Of a stretch of 64,000 nt of DNA, positions 8,330 to 16,136 are shown piece after piece. Each line of letters starts with the position of its first letter. Position 1 is the stretch's first letter. The translations under genes were made by a program, and so were the position numbers. The notes beneath the pieces were generated by a model. That model was not told the origin of the DNA. It worked only from the letters and a program-made list of their open reading frames with translations, and made no database searches. Source of the DNA: SAR202 cluster bacterium (GTDB lineage Bacteria; Chloroflexota; Dehalococcoidia; Lucifugimonadales; Lucifugimonadaceae); contig VFGZ01000041.1 in NCBI GenBank assembly GCA_009392215.1, positions 1 through 64,000 on the forward strand, given 5' to 3'.

Positions 8330-9076
8330 ATGTGCGGCGCCTTTGTCTACGTACACCTTGAGGAATATCCATACCGCTTGGAGGGTGGTTTTAGATGGCG
8401 CGCTGTTGTTAGCGATTTTATTGAACAGCGTCCAGATCTTCGTAGTCGATTCAATATTCGCCCCACTCAGGATGTGGTGGTTGTTTTTAATGAAGACGGG
8501 GGGCCTGTAGCAAAATCAATGCGGTGGGGCCTTATTCCCAATTGGTCCAAAAAAGGAAAGATTTCCCGAAACACTTTTAATGCCCGGTCTGATCGCCTTG
8601 CCGAATCTGCAATCTGGAGATATCCGTTAGAACGTAAGAGGGGAATTGTTCTCGCCAGTGGATTTTTTGAGTGGAAAAAATCAGGTGGTGCGAAACAGGC
8701 GATGTATATTACCCCTAAAAAAGGCGGGGTTTTTCAATTCGCGGCTTTGTACGATTCTTGGATTAATGAGCTCGGCGAGAAAATTGATTCCTGCGCCATA
8801 GTTACAACATCATCAAACGCGTTTATGTCATCAATACATGATCGAATGCCTGTCATTCTAGATAATCAATCTCTTTCCATATGGCTTGAACACGCGAATA
8901 CTGATCCATACAGTCTGCAATCTTTGTTGACGCCAGCTCCTGAAAATCTGTTGCAAGCGCATCCAGTTTCTGCTGAAGTCAACTCATACAAAAATGATTT
9001 CTCTGACCTCATCACACCTATCACGATTTCTAAATCGCAGTGCAGCGATGGACAATTGAGCCTGTTCGACCAATAG
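8330..9076 (+). CDS. SRAP domain (YedK/HMCES-type) abasic-site DNA-protein crosslink protein
   Basis: 248 aa. The protein begins Met-Cys-Gly; in this family Met is removed and Cys2 forms a covalent crosslink with abasic sites in single-stranded DNA. Further invariant segments are visible: FNIRPTQ, MRWGLIPNW, FNARSD (Asn of the active site), SGFFEWKK (catalytic Glu) and HDRMPVIL (catalytic His). The key residues are all present, so it should be active in shielding replication-blocking abasic lesions. It is 33 bases downstream of the SDR and 20 bases upstream of the membrane-anchored nuclease-domain gene, in the same direction. Confidence 0.93.
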   Translation: MCGAFVYVHLEEYPYRLEGGFRWRAVVSDFIEQRPDLRSRFNIRPTQDVVVVFNEDGGPVAKSMRWGLIPNWSKKGKISRNTFNARSDRLAESAIWRYPLERKRGIVLASGFFEWKKSGGAKQAMYITPKKGGVFQFAALYDSWINELGEKIDSCAIVTTSSNAFMSSIHDRMPVILDNQSLSIWLEHANTDPYSLQSLLTPAPENLLQAHPVSAEVNSYKNDFSDLITPITISKSQCSDGQLSLFDQ

Positions 9077-9096
9077 GTAATATTTCCTAAAGGAAT

Positions 9097-9819
9097 ATGA
9101 TGCAAAACCCGCCAGACGATAATAAAGACACTGAACCTGAAGACATCACAGATGATGTGCATGGTCCATCTCAACGGGACATTGAACGTTCTTGGGACGG
9201 TTACGAATCAGAGCAAGGCGGGCAAGGTACGTACGCTGGCAGTATTATTTGGAAAACTGTGATTGTGATGGTGTCGTTGGTTATATTGGGTTCAATGACT
9301 CTTGGGATCATTGGTCCGTTGCTCGGAGGTTCTCAACAGGAGCGACAAATACAGCCTGAACGCGTGGCGGCTAATGTTTTACGTGTGATTGATGGTCGGA
9401 CGATCATCATCGACGCCGGGGAGGGAGAGCAAACGGTGCGACTGATTGGCATAAAGACTCCCGATTTTGGAGACCCGTTTCATGACTTTTCACGCGAGGT
9501 GGTTCAAAGTTGGATTCGAGGAAAATCAGTGATGCTCGAGTCTGATCAACTGGAAATTGATTCTCAAGGCCGACTTTTAAGATACGTCATCTTTGAAAAT
9601 ATCATGATTAATGCGGCGTTGATGTTGAATGGCCTTGCAACTATTGAAACAGAGATTCCGAATGTCCGGTACGAGAGTTATTTGAAACAAATGGAACTGC
9701 AGGCACGGGAAGCGGAAGTTGGGATCTGGGATCCAACCTATGGTGATTCTAATCTGAATGCTCCTCAGGCCTTTCACCAAGAATTAAGTGTCTCTCTTGC
9801 AAATCGTATTTCAATTTAA
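9097..9819 (+). CDS. Membrane-anchored staphylococcal-nuclease (SNase/TNase) domain protein
   Basis: 240 aa. An acidic N-terminal tail (about 1-45) is followed by one transmembrane helix (about 50-73) and then an SNase-like beta-barrel (about 90-215). The segments VLRVIDGRTIIID, VRLIGIKTPDFG and LEIDSQGRLLRYV follow the thermonuclease order. The catalytic Arg-Asp-Glu set is only partly evident: VRLIGIKTPD replaces the usual RLxGIDTPE, with Lys and Asp where Asp and Glu are normal. Nuclease activity is therefore uncertain. AAGGAAT supports the ATG at 9097 or the adjacent one at 9100. Its stop overlaps the start of the next gene (TAATG), implying translational coupling to the MFS transporter. 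Confidence 0.8.
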   Translation: MMQNPPDDNKDTEPEDITDDVHGPSQRDIERSWDGYESEQGGQGTYAGSIIWKTVIVMVSLVILGSMTLGIIGPLLGGSQQERQIQPERVAANVLRVIDGRTIIIDAGEGEQTVRLIGIKTPDFGDPFHDFSREVVQSWIRGKSVMLESDQLEIDSQGRLLRYVIFENIMINAALMLNGLATIETEIPNVRYESYLKQMELQAREAEVGIWDPTYGDSNLNAPQAFHQELSVSLANRISI

Positions 9820-11075
9820 TGGGAAATAGTGGCCTACAACAAAAACCACTAAGTAAACGGTTTGGATTAGTAATCTCTAACCCTTCTTATCGTCGTCTAT
9901 GGGGCATTGGCCTTTTGTCCAGGACGATGCACTGGTTGGAAACTGTCGCTTTAGGGATTTTCGTCTTCGAACTCACCGGATCGCCGTTTTGGGTGGGTGT
10001 GGTTGGTTTCTTGAGGTTGGTTCCAATGTTTATATTCGGCCCAGTTGTTGGTTTGATTGCGGATCGAATGAACCGGAAGATCTTGATGGGATCTTCAATG
10101 GCAATGCTGGCGTGCGTTTATGCCGTTATGGGTCTTTTAGTGGTTACTGGCGATATCGAACTTTGGCATGTTTGTATTGGGGCTACTGTGGCTGGGGTTG
10201 TTGGGTCGACCGATTATGTCGTGCGTAGGGCGATGATTGGTGATGTAGTGGGTTCAGATGAGATTTCCACCGCCATCGGTATAGACATGGCAACGAGTAA
10301 TTTCTCACGTGTAATTGGCCCCCTTGGTGCCGGTGCTTTTCTCGCGACAATTGGTGTGCAGGCGGCCTATTTTTCTGGTGCAGTTTTATTTGGGATTGGA
10401 GCGGTAGTGGCATTTTCCATGCCATACGTCGTTGCTCCACTTAAGAGCACTGATGGGCCCTCAGGTTATTTTGTGAATCTTTCAGCCGGGCTCAAGCACG
10501 TTCGGGCTGATCGTATCATATTTGTCACAATTATTATCACGATGGTGATGAACCTGTTTGGTTTTCCGTACCAACACATGGTTCCGGTCATCGGATCTGA
10601 AACTTTGAAAGTTGGGCCTTTATTCGTAGGAATACTTTTGGCTTCTGAAGGATTGGGTGCAACCATGGGATCCTTGATGATCGCATTAAAAGCACGCCCA
10701 GCAGGCTATACAAGAGTTTATTCCATTGGGTCGATTGGGTTCCTCACGGCGATTATTATTTTCTCGTTATCTCCATCGTTTTGGATGGCGCTTCCGGTTA
10801 TGCTCATCAGTGGTTTTTCGATGTCGGGTTTCGCCACGATGCAGAGCATCATTGTCATCACGTCTGCACCGATAGAGATTCGAGGACGGGTTCTTGGCGT
10901 TTTGGCTGCAGCGATTGGTACAGGTCCGTTTGGGGCATTGATTGTTGGTAGCTTGGCTGTTACATGGGGTGCAAATAATGCGGTAACTGCGATAGCTTTA
11001 ACCGGACTGGTTTTGACGACTCTAACACTAATGGTGTGGCCGGAATTTTTGCGTAATCTGAAGAACTCTGATTAG
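9819..11075 (+). CDS. MFS transporter (MFS_3/enterobactin-exporter-like)
   Basis: 418 aa with about 12 predicted transmembrane helices. The N-terminal pattern FGLVISNPSYRRLWGIG, then LSRTMHWLETVALGIFVFE and the loop motif GLIADRMNRKILM, is typical of the EntS/MFS_3-like proton-driven exporters; the D-R-x-x-R loop between TM2 and TM3 is the MFS signature. Its ATG overlaps the upstream stop by one base, so it is co-translated with the SNase-domain protein. The substrate is unknown; a drug or metabolite efflux role is the family default. Confidence 0.88.
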   Translation: MGNSGLQQKPLSKRFGLVISNPSYRRLWGIGLLSRTMHWLETVALGIFVFELTGSPFWVGVVGFLRLVPMFIFGPVVGLIADRMNRKILMGSSMAMLACVYAVMGLLVVTGDIELWHVCIGATVAGVVGSTDYVVRRAMIGDVVGSDEISTAIGIDMATSNFSRVIGPLGAGAFLATIGVQAAYFSGAVLFGIGAVVAFSMPYVVAPLKSTDGPSGYFVNLSAGLKHVRADRIIFVTIIITMVMNLFGFPYQHMVPVIGSETLKVGPLFVGILLASEGLGATMGSLMIALKARPAGYTRVYSIGSIGFLTAIIIFSLSPSFWMALPVMLISGFSMSGFATMQSIIVITSAPIEIRGRVLGVLAAAIGTGPFGALIVGSLAVTWGANNAVTAIALTGLVLTTLTLMVWPEFLRNLKNSD

Positions 11076-11143
11076 GCATTAGTCGAAATATTGCGATCAC
11101 AACCTGGGATGCCGCCGCTGAGGTAGTGCAAATGATCCGTAAC

Positions 11144-11177
11144 ATCACAAAAGACTTGTATATATGTTTTTTGTGAT
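11144..11177 (+). terminator. Possible AT-rich terminator or regulatory stem-loop
   Basis: ATCACAAAA (11144-11152) pairs perfectly with TTTTGTGAT (11169-11177) across a 16-base loop and is followed by TTT. The stem is AT-rich and the loop long, so it is a weak terminator candidate for the SRAP-SNase-MFS unit. It also lies just upstream of the HAD/kinase pair. Confidence 0.35.
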
Positions 11178-11202
11178 TTTGGACCAATCAAGGTAGGAAG
11201 AT

Positions 11203-12036
11203 ATCGAAACTTACTCGTTGGTAGCGCTTGATATTGATGGAACAATGATCGGTGAAGATCGGGTCGTCAGACCGGAATTGATCAAGGCTATTTCAGATGT
11301 ACAAGCCATGGGGGCTGTGGTATCTATAGCAACTGGTAGAACGTTAATTCCAGCGTTGCGAGTTGCGGAACAGTCTGGCGTAACTGGCCCGGTCATCTGT
11401 TTCCAGGGTGCGATGACTTTTGACCAAATTTCTGAGTCTGAGATTCGTCATATTCGGCTTGATGAGAATATAGCTCGACGGTCGATTGAGTGCCTAACTT
11501 CCGTGACACCGGAAGTCATGATGTTTTTGGGTGATGAAATATGGGTGGAGCAACGGACCGCGTGGACTGATGGTTATGGGGAAAGGATGGGGATTGAGAT
11601 TCGAAATATAGATTCCCTTTTATCAATGGCCGACCACATGCCTACTGCAATTGTTGGTGTTGGCGATTCGGATGTGGTGGGACCGCTGGTTGTTGAACTC
11701 AAGTCGAAATTAAGAGGATCGGCCCTAGTGACGCACTCTTTACCAATGTTTTGTGAAATCCAGGCCATCGGTGCGGGTAAAGATTTGGCGTTAGCGCATC
11801 TGGCCAGATCGCTTGGAATTGAACAAGCTGCTGTCATTGCTGTAGGTGATGGTAAAGGTGATCAGTCTATGGTCGAATGGGCAGGTTTGGGAGTTGCCAT
11901 TGAGGGGGGGCATGATGATGTAATTCGATCATCTGATCAATTGATTGCGACTCCTGATAATGGAGGCTTAGTTCAATTTCTCAGAGAGTTAACAGCGGGT
12001 GATAAATTTGTTCCCCCAAATGGAAACAACATTTAA
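11203..12036 (+). CDS. Cof-type HAD-superfamily phosphatase, probably with an ATC start
   Basis: 277 aa if read from the ATC at 11203. HAD motif I is LVALDIDGTM (nucleophile Asp and general-acid Asp), motif II is SIATGRT, and motif III/IV is VGDGKGDQSMVEWAGLGVA; the C2B-type cap domain lies between. The only canonical start in frame is a TTG at 11218. It would leave just three residues before the catalytic Asp and lies about 17-20 bases from the AGGTAGGAAG ribosome site, whereas the ATC lies 8 bases after AGGT and restores the normal ETYSLVALD strand. A stop at 11194-11196 excludes longer forms. It probably dephosphorylates sugar phosphates and is followed by a ribokinase-like gene. Confidence 0.82.
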   Translation: METYSLVALDIDGTMIGEDRVVRPELIKAISDVQAMGAVVSIATGRTLIPALRVAEQSGVTGPVICFQGAMTFDQISESEIRHIRLDENIARRSIECLTSVTPEVMMFLGDEIWVEQRTAWTDGYGERMGIEIRNIDSLLSMADHMPTAIVGVGDSDVVGPLVVELKSKLRGSALVTHSLPMFCEIQAIGAGKDLALAHLARSLGIEQAAVIAVGDGKGDQSMVEWAGLGVAIEGGHDDVIRSSDQLIATPDNGGLVQFLRELTAGDKFVPPNGNNI

Positions 12037-12075
12037 ATATCTAATATTTTTATTTTCAGACGAGGGTGGGTTTTC

Positions 12076-13008
12076 TTGAAAGATGTAATAGTACTCGGCG
12101 GACTCAACATGGATTTGATTGTTGAAACGCCAAGGTTGGCCGGACCCGGGGAAACGGCAGAAGGAACACGTTTCTACACTACTCCGGGTGGTAAAGGAGG
12201 TAACCAAGCAGTTGCTGCGGCACGCATCGCGGAAAGCCCCGGCTCGGTAAGAATGGTTGGACGCATCGGTGATGATAGTTTTGGGGAGCAGATGGGTCAA
12301 TTTCTGGAACATGAGGGCGTTGATATTTCGTTGTTGCGCAAAACTGTTGGCGTAGCCTCTGGCATCGCAGCAATTTTTATTCTCCCGGATGGTGAGAATC
12401 ACGTGAATCCGGTTTATGGCGCAAATGGGCTATGTGATCAACAGCAATCTTCCGATGTTGCGGAAGTTCTTTCGACTACAGGAGTGTTGTTGTGTCAGCA
12501 GGAGATTCCTTTGGAGGCGACCAGGTCGGCAATTGATGCTGCATCAAAAGCTGGCGTGGTAGTTGTCCTTGATCCGGCACCTGTTCGGGAGGTCCCCGAA
12601 GGATTTTATGATTCAGTTACGGTGCTTACCCCAAATCAGGGAGAGGCATCTGCGATGTCGGGTATTGAGGTCGTAGATGCGGTTTCTGCCAGATCCGCTG
12701 CTACAGTTATTCGTAATATGGGTATAGAAACAGTGATCGTTACGCTTGGAGATAAAGGTGCATGGGTTGAGTCTGACGGAGTATCTGAGTTATTAGATCC
12801 GTTCCTCGTGCCGGTTGTCGCCAGCGTCGCTGCCGGTGACGCGTTTAATGGTGGATTGGGTGTAGGCATAGCCTCTGGTATGGATTTACTTGACGCTGCT
12901 TCGCTAGGGATGGCATCAGGTGCGATTTGTGTTTCCAGAGATGGTGCTCAAGAGGCGATGGGATCTAAAACAGAAGTTCTGGCTCTTCTGGATTCAAAAA
13001 CCGAGTGA
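12076..13008 (+). CDS. PfkB-family carbohydrate kinase (ribokinase-like)
   Basis: 310 aa, the normal ribokinase length. The N-terminal VLGGLNMDLIVETP, the substrate-binding TPGGKGGNQAVAAAR (PfkB signature 1) and the C-terminal SVAAGDAFNGGLGVGIASG (signature 2 with the catalytic Asp and anion-hole glycines) are all intact. The closest characterised type is ribokinase, phosphorylating D-ribose with ATP; other pentoses or nucleosides are possible. The start is TTG behind GAGGGTGGG. It is paired with the upstream HAD phosphatase and ends only four bases before the convergent pyrD stop. Confidence 0.88.
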   Translation: MKDVIVLGGLNMDLIVETPRLAGPGETAEGTRFYTTPGGKGGNQAVAAARIAESPGSVRMVGRIGDDSFGEQMGQFLEHEGVDISLLRKTVGVASGIAAIFILPDGENHVNPVYGANGLCDQQQSSDVAEVLSTTGVLLCQQEIPLEATRSAIDAASKAGVVVVLDPAPVREVPEGFYDSVTVLTPNQGEASAMSGIEVVDAVSARSAATVIRNMGIETVIVTLGDKGAWVESDGVSELLDPFLVPVVASVAAGDAFNGGLGVGIASGMDLLDAASLGMASGAICVSRDGAQEAMGSKTEVLALLDSKTE

Positions 13009-13012
13009 TGCG

Positions 13013-14050
13013 TTATTTGATATTTGGTGGTTCCCCGGATATATCGTCGATAGAGGCGATGCCAGCAGCGTCCATAAGCCTGACGAGCCCTTTGTTCAGT
13101 CGTGCTGGCAGCCCAGGACCTTCGTAGATGAACGATGTGTACAACTGTATAGCGCTAGCTCCGGAAGCAAGAAGCTTCCAAACTTGTTTAGATGTCGAAA
13201 TTCCTCCGCACGCAATAATCCCTATGTCTCCGTTTGTCATGGCCTGTACATCAGCGATCATCAATTCAGTGTTTTCAAATAATGGTTCGCCACTCAACCC
13301 ACCTCGACCAACTTTCAACTGATTACTTTCTATCGGTCGGGTATTTGCGACGATTAGGCCGTCTACTCCTGCATCGATTGCTGTTTCAGCTAATTTCAAT
13401 ATTTCTCTTCGATCAGCATCGCCTCGAGACCAGGGAGGTAGTTTTACGAATAATGGAACGGTTTTCTCGGCCGCCAGGCCCTCGATCAATCCTCTTAGTC
13501 TGCCCGTTTCATGGAATATTCGCAGCCCAGCCGTGTTTGGGCTGCTTATATTGAGCTCAACCCCCGCAGCTAGCGATTGCACCCGATGGAAACAATCGAA
13601 AATTTCATCTTCTATTGTTCCTGCAATACTTACTAAAATACGTTCTTTCAATCCTTGAGTTCGTTGCAGGCGTTTTATAGCTGGTTCTAAACCTCGTCCG
13701 GGGAACCCCATGGAATTAATTAGCGCTTTTTCATTGGGTAGTCTGATAACACGTGGTTTTGGATTACCTGGTCTTGAAGCCAGAGTGATAGTACCGCCGC
13801 TTACAAAACCAAAACCTAGGTTCAATAATGACCGGAGGACATTGCAGTCTTTATCGAACCCTGCCGCCAGACCAATTGGTGTAGGCAAAGAGAGGCCTGC
13901 AACGCGGGTGTTTAACTTATTGTTTCTTGTGCCATTTGTTAAACGAAACGCATTCCACAACAAAGGAATCGACAGAGTTAGTTCAGCTACCTTGTGTGCC
14001 GCTTCAGGTGGGAGGCTAAATATGAATGGCTTTGCCGTCAGGCTGTAGAT
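13013..14050 (-). CDS. pyrD: Class 2 dihydroorotate dehydrogenase, non-canonical start
   Basis: 345 aa read from the ATC at 14050. The enzyme oxidises dihydroorotate to orotate in pyrimidine synthesis, passing electrons to membrane quinone. Core motifs are PIGLAAGFDKDC, GFGFVSGGTIT, NSMGFPGRG, ELNISSPNT, VKLPPWSRG, VANTRPIES and IIACGGISTSKQVW. The first ordinary start codon is a TTG at 13963, but the frame remains open upstream and encodes KPFIFSLPPEAAHKVAEL, the membrane-associating helix that defines class 2. Between the upstream stop and that region there is no ATG, GTG or TTG; ATC at 14050 (giving MYSL..) or ACG at 14056 are the candidates, with GGAG at 14064-14067. Class 2 fits the menaquinone pathway encoded nearby. 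Confidence 0.9.
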   Translation of the reverse strand: MYSLTAKPFIFSLPPEAAHKVAELTLSIPLLWNAFRLTNGTRNNKLNTRVAGLSLPTPIGLAAGFDKDCNVLRSLLNLGFGFVSGGTITLASRPGNPKPRVIRLPNEKALINSMGFPGRGLEPAIKRLQRTQGLKERILVSIAGTIEDEIFDCFHRVQSLAAGVELNISSPNTAGLRIFHETGRLRGLIEGLAAEKTVPLFVKLPPWSRGDADRREILKLAETAIDAGVDGLIVANTRPIESNQLKVGRGGLSGEPLFENTELMIADVQAMTNGDIGIIACGGISTSKQVWKLLASGASAIQLYTSFIYEGPGLPARLNKGLVRLMDAAGIASIDDISGEPPNIK

Positions 14051-14209
14051 GTTCGTCGTGTTACTCCATTAAGTCACGATAACTTCTGTTGGATCGATAT
14101 TTGACCAGGTTAATAATGATGCTACAAGGATCTCATAGAAGTATGATATTAATCACTCCTGATATTAAATTTGCTTACGGTACAGTATGTTTGGGTCTAA
14201 TCTGTTGTT

Positions 14210-15016
14210 ATGACATTGGAATACCATATCGGCAACTCTGCAACACCTAAGGGACACGCCTTGGTCTACTTCCGTGATGGGTCAAATCCTGATCGGGTCG
14301 GGGCCTCATATGTAGTCACGCTACCCGTATCAGTAGATATAAGCAAGTACGTTCCTCCGTTTCTTGCAGGGCAAGTAGAGCAGCTAGGTTCTGGGGACAT
14401 GTCCTCGTTTTCATTTCCTCCGGCTCCTGAACCAGTTCCCTCAGAAGCTTGGCTACGTGAAACCGCTATTGCTCGAAGTGATGATCTGTTATTTGGTGGA
14501 GTGGTGGATCTTGATGACATCACTTCGCTTATGGCAGTTGTTGCTGATATTTCCGAAGAATACGCGGAGCAGTGTGAGAAGTTGGGTATTGGTGCGTCTG
14601 ATCACGATTCCGAATTCTCAATGACTAATAAAGCCGACGATCGTGAATCCTCTGGCTCCGCTGATACCAAAGTCGCCGATGTTAACGATGTCATGTACAG
14701 CATGATGTCTGAGCCAGATTTATTAACTGAACTGACTACGCTTATGGGGCGTTTTCAGTATGAATGTAGTGGTGGGGATACGGTCGGAGCCCTTGAGAGT
14801 GAGGCCAAGATTAGGTCTATCGCTAAACATGTCCCTGAGAATCGACGGATTGACTTAATGATTGAAGCTGCTGCTGACGGACGATCTGATTCTGCTAAAC
14901 GCGCACAGCTTTACCTTGATAGGGCTTTTGCTATGTACCGCGAGGATTACACGAGGGTTCATGTTATCGAGGAGGAAATTAAGGCTATTGGAGACGGCCG
15001 ATCTTCAGCCAGTTGA
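14210..15016 (+). CDS. Conserved-looking cytoplasmic protein of unknown function
   Basis: 268 aa with no signal peptide or membrane helix. Residues about 1-100 look beta-rich (HALVYFRDGS, ASYVVTLPVSVDISKYVPP) and are followed by a proline-rich stretch FPPAPEPVPSE. Residues 100-150 are acidic and helical, 150-165 are Ser/Asp-rich linker, and 170-268 form a helical acidic C-terminus. Codon use resembles its neighbours, and the gene fills the space between divergent pyrD and the convergent ammonia-lyase, with stop codons two bases apart. I do not recognise any family and assign no function. Confidence 0.75.
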   Translation: MTLEYHIGNSATPKGHALVYFRDGSNPDRVGASYVVTLPVSVDISKYVPPFLAGQVEQLGSGDMSSFSFPPAPEPVPSEAWLRETAIARSDDLLFGGVVDLDDITSLMAVVADISEEYAEQCEKLGIGASDHDSEFSMTNKADDRESSGSADTKVADVNDVMYSMMSEPDLLTELTTLMGRFQYECSGGDTVGALESEAKIRSIAKHVPENRRIDLMIEAAADGRSDSAKRAQLYLDRAFAMYREDYTRVHVIEEEIKAIGDGRSSAS

Positions 15017-15018
15017 TG

Positions 15019-15981
15019 TCATGCCAGTACTGTTTTGAGCTGATCTGTTGTGATATTCCCGCCGCTTGCGACTAAAACTATGCGTTTCCCTTTTAGTGAG
15101 GTCTTAACTTTAAGGGCGGCGGCAAGAGATGCTGCACCAGCGTGTTCCACAAGTGATCTCGTAGCATGAACGTAGTGTTTAATTGCCGAAGAGATTTCGG
15201 AATCTTGTACCAAATGGAATTCGTTTAACTTTTCACGCAGGATTCCAATTGGAAGAGGGTATGCCGATTCAGTTGCTAATCCTTCGGCTGTTGTCGACAT
15301 TGGATATATTTCGAATCGGCCAGAATCCCAAGCATGGAAGGCGGCCGGAGCGTTCGCCGACTGTACACCTATGACATGTGTTGATGGAGAGATTGCATCG
15401 GTAACTATGCATGCACCCGAAGCACCTGATCCAGCTCCAACCGGGACGATGAGCACGTCGATTTCATCCAAGTCTTCGTAGATTTCTAAAGAGTATGTTC
15501 CTACTCCGGCGATAAGAGCTGGTTCGTTTGCAGGGCAGACGAATCGCATTCCTTCGCTATTTGCTAACTCCTCTGCTCGCTCTCTTGAACGCTCAACCAC
15601 ATCGCCGTGGAAAATAAGCTTCGCTCCCATTGCGGTTATTGATCCTGCCTTGACTGGATTAGCTCCCTCAGGAAGTACGATTGTGCACGGAGCATTGAAG
15701 GCCTTAGATGCATAAGCGATCGATTGACCATGATTACCCGAAGATGCCGTGACAAATCCTTTCGACCTGTCTTTTTTGGGCGTTTGCGATACGAGATTGA
15801 TCCCGCCACGGACCTTGAAGGATCCTAACAGTTGGAAGTTTTCATGCTTGACCCAAACATCAGCGTCGAGAAGCTCAGAAAGGATAGGGTAGCGTCTAAG
15901 TGGCGTTCGCAGGATATGTTGTCCGGCGGTTAATTTCGCTTCGTGTATGTCTTCTATCGAAGGTGGGGTCAGTGTGGTCAT
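15019..15981 (-). CDS. PLP-dependent threonine/serine ammonia-lyase family protein
   Basis: 320 aa, fold-type II PLP enzyme. The PLP-Schiff-base Lys is in LLGSFKVRGG near residue 58, the phosphate/substrate loop is SSGNHGQSIAY, and the PLP phosphate-binding glycine loop reads VGAGSGASGA instead of the usual GGGGL.. form. The C-terminus VASGGNITTDQL closes the barrel. There is no regulatory ACT domain, so it resembles catabolic threonine dehydratase or serine racemase rather than biosynthetic IlvA. It deaminates a hydroxy amino acid to a 2-keto acid and ammonia; whether threonine, serine or hydroxyaspartate is preferred is not visible. Confidence 0.87.
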   Translation of the reverse strand: MTTLTPPSIEDIHEAKLTAGQHILRTPLRRYPILSELLDADVWVKHENFQLLGSFKVRGGINLVSQTPKKDRSKGFVTASSGNHGQSIAYASKAFNAPCTIVLPEGANPVKAGSITAMGAKLIFHGDVVERSRERAEELANSEGMRFVCPANEPALIAGVGTYSLEIYEDLDEIDVLIVPVGAGSGASGACIVTDAISPSTHVIGVQSANAPAAFHAWDSGRFEIYPMSTTAEGLATESAYPLPIGILREKLNEFHLVQDSEISSAIKHYVHATRSLVEHAGAASLAAALKVKTSLKGKRIVLVASGGNITTDQLKTVLA

Positions 15982-16136
15982 TGAGGTTTAATGTTTCTGT
16001 TGATGTGAGATAAAGATTATATTGATGACCCTGTAATAGGTCATGGTTATTCGAAAGAAAACACACCTGAACCGACAATTGAGGAGTATTCTTCAAAACT
16101 TGACACATTCGATCTAGTGTTTTTTAGTCAGAGCGT

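Noticed and set aside
13710-14048. 112-aa plus-strand frame opposite the start of pyrD
   Set aside because: The minus strand encodes the conserved class 2 DHODH N-terminus here, so the plus-strand frame is a shadow.
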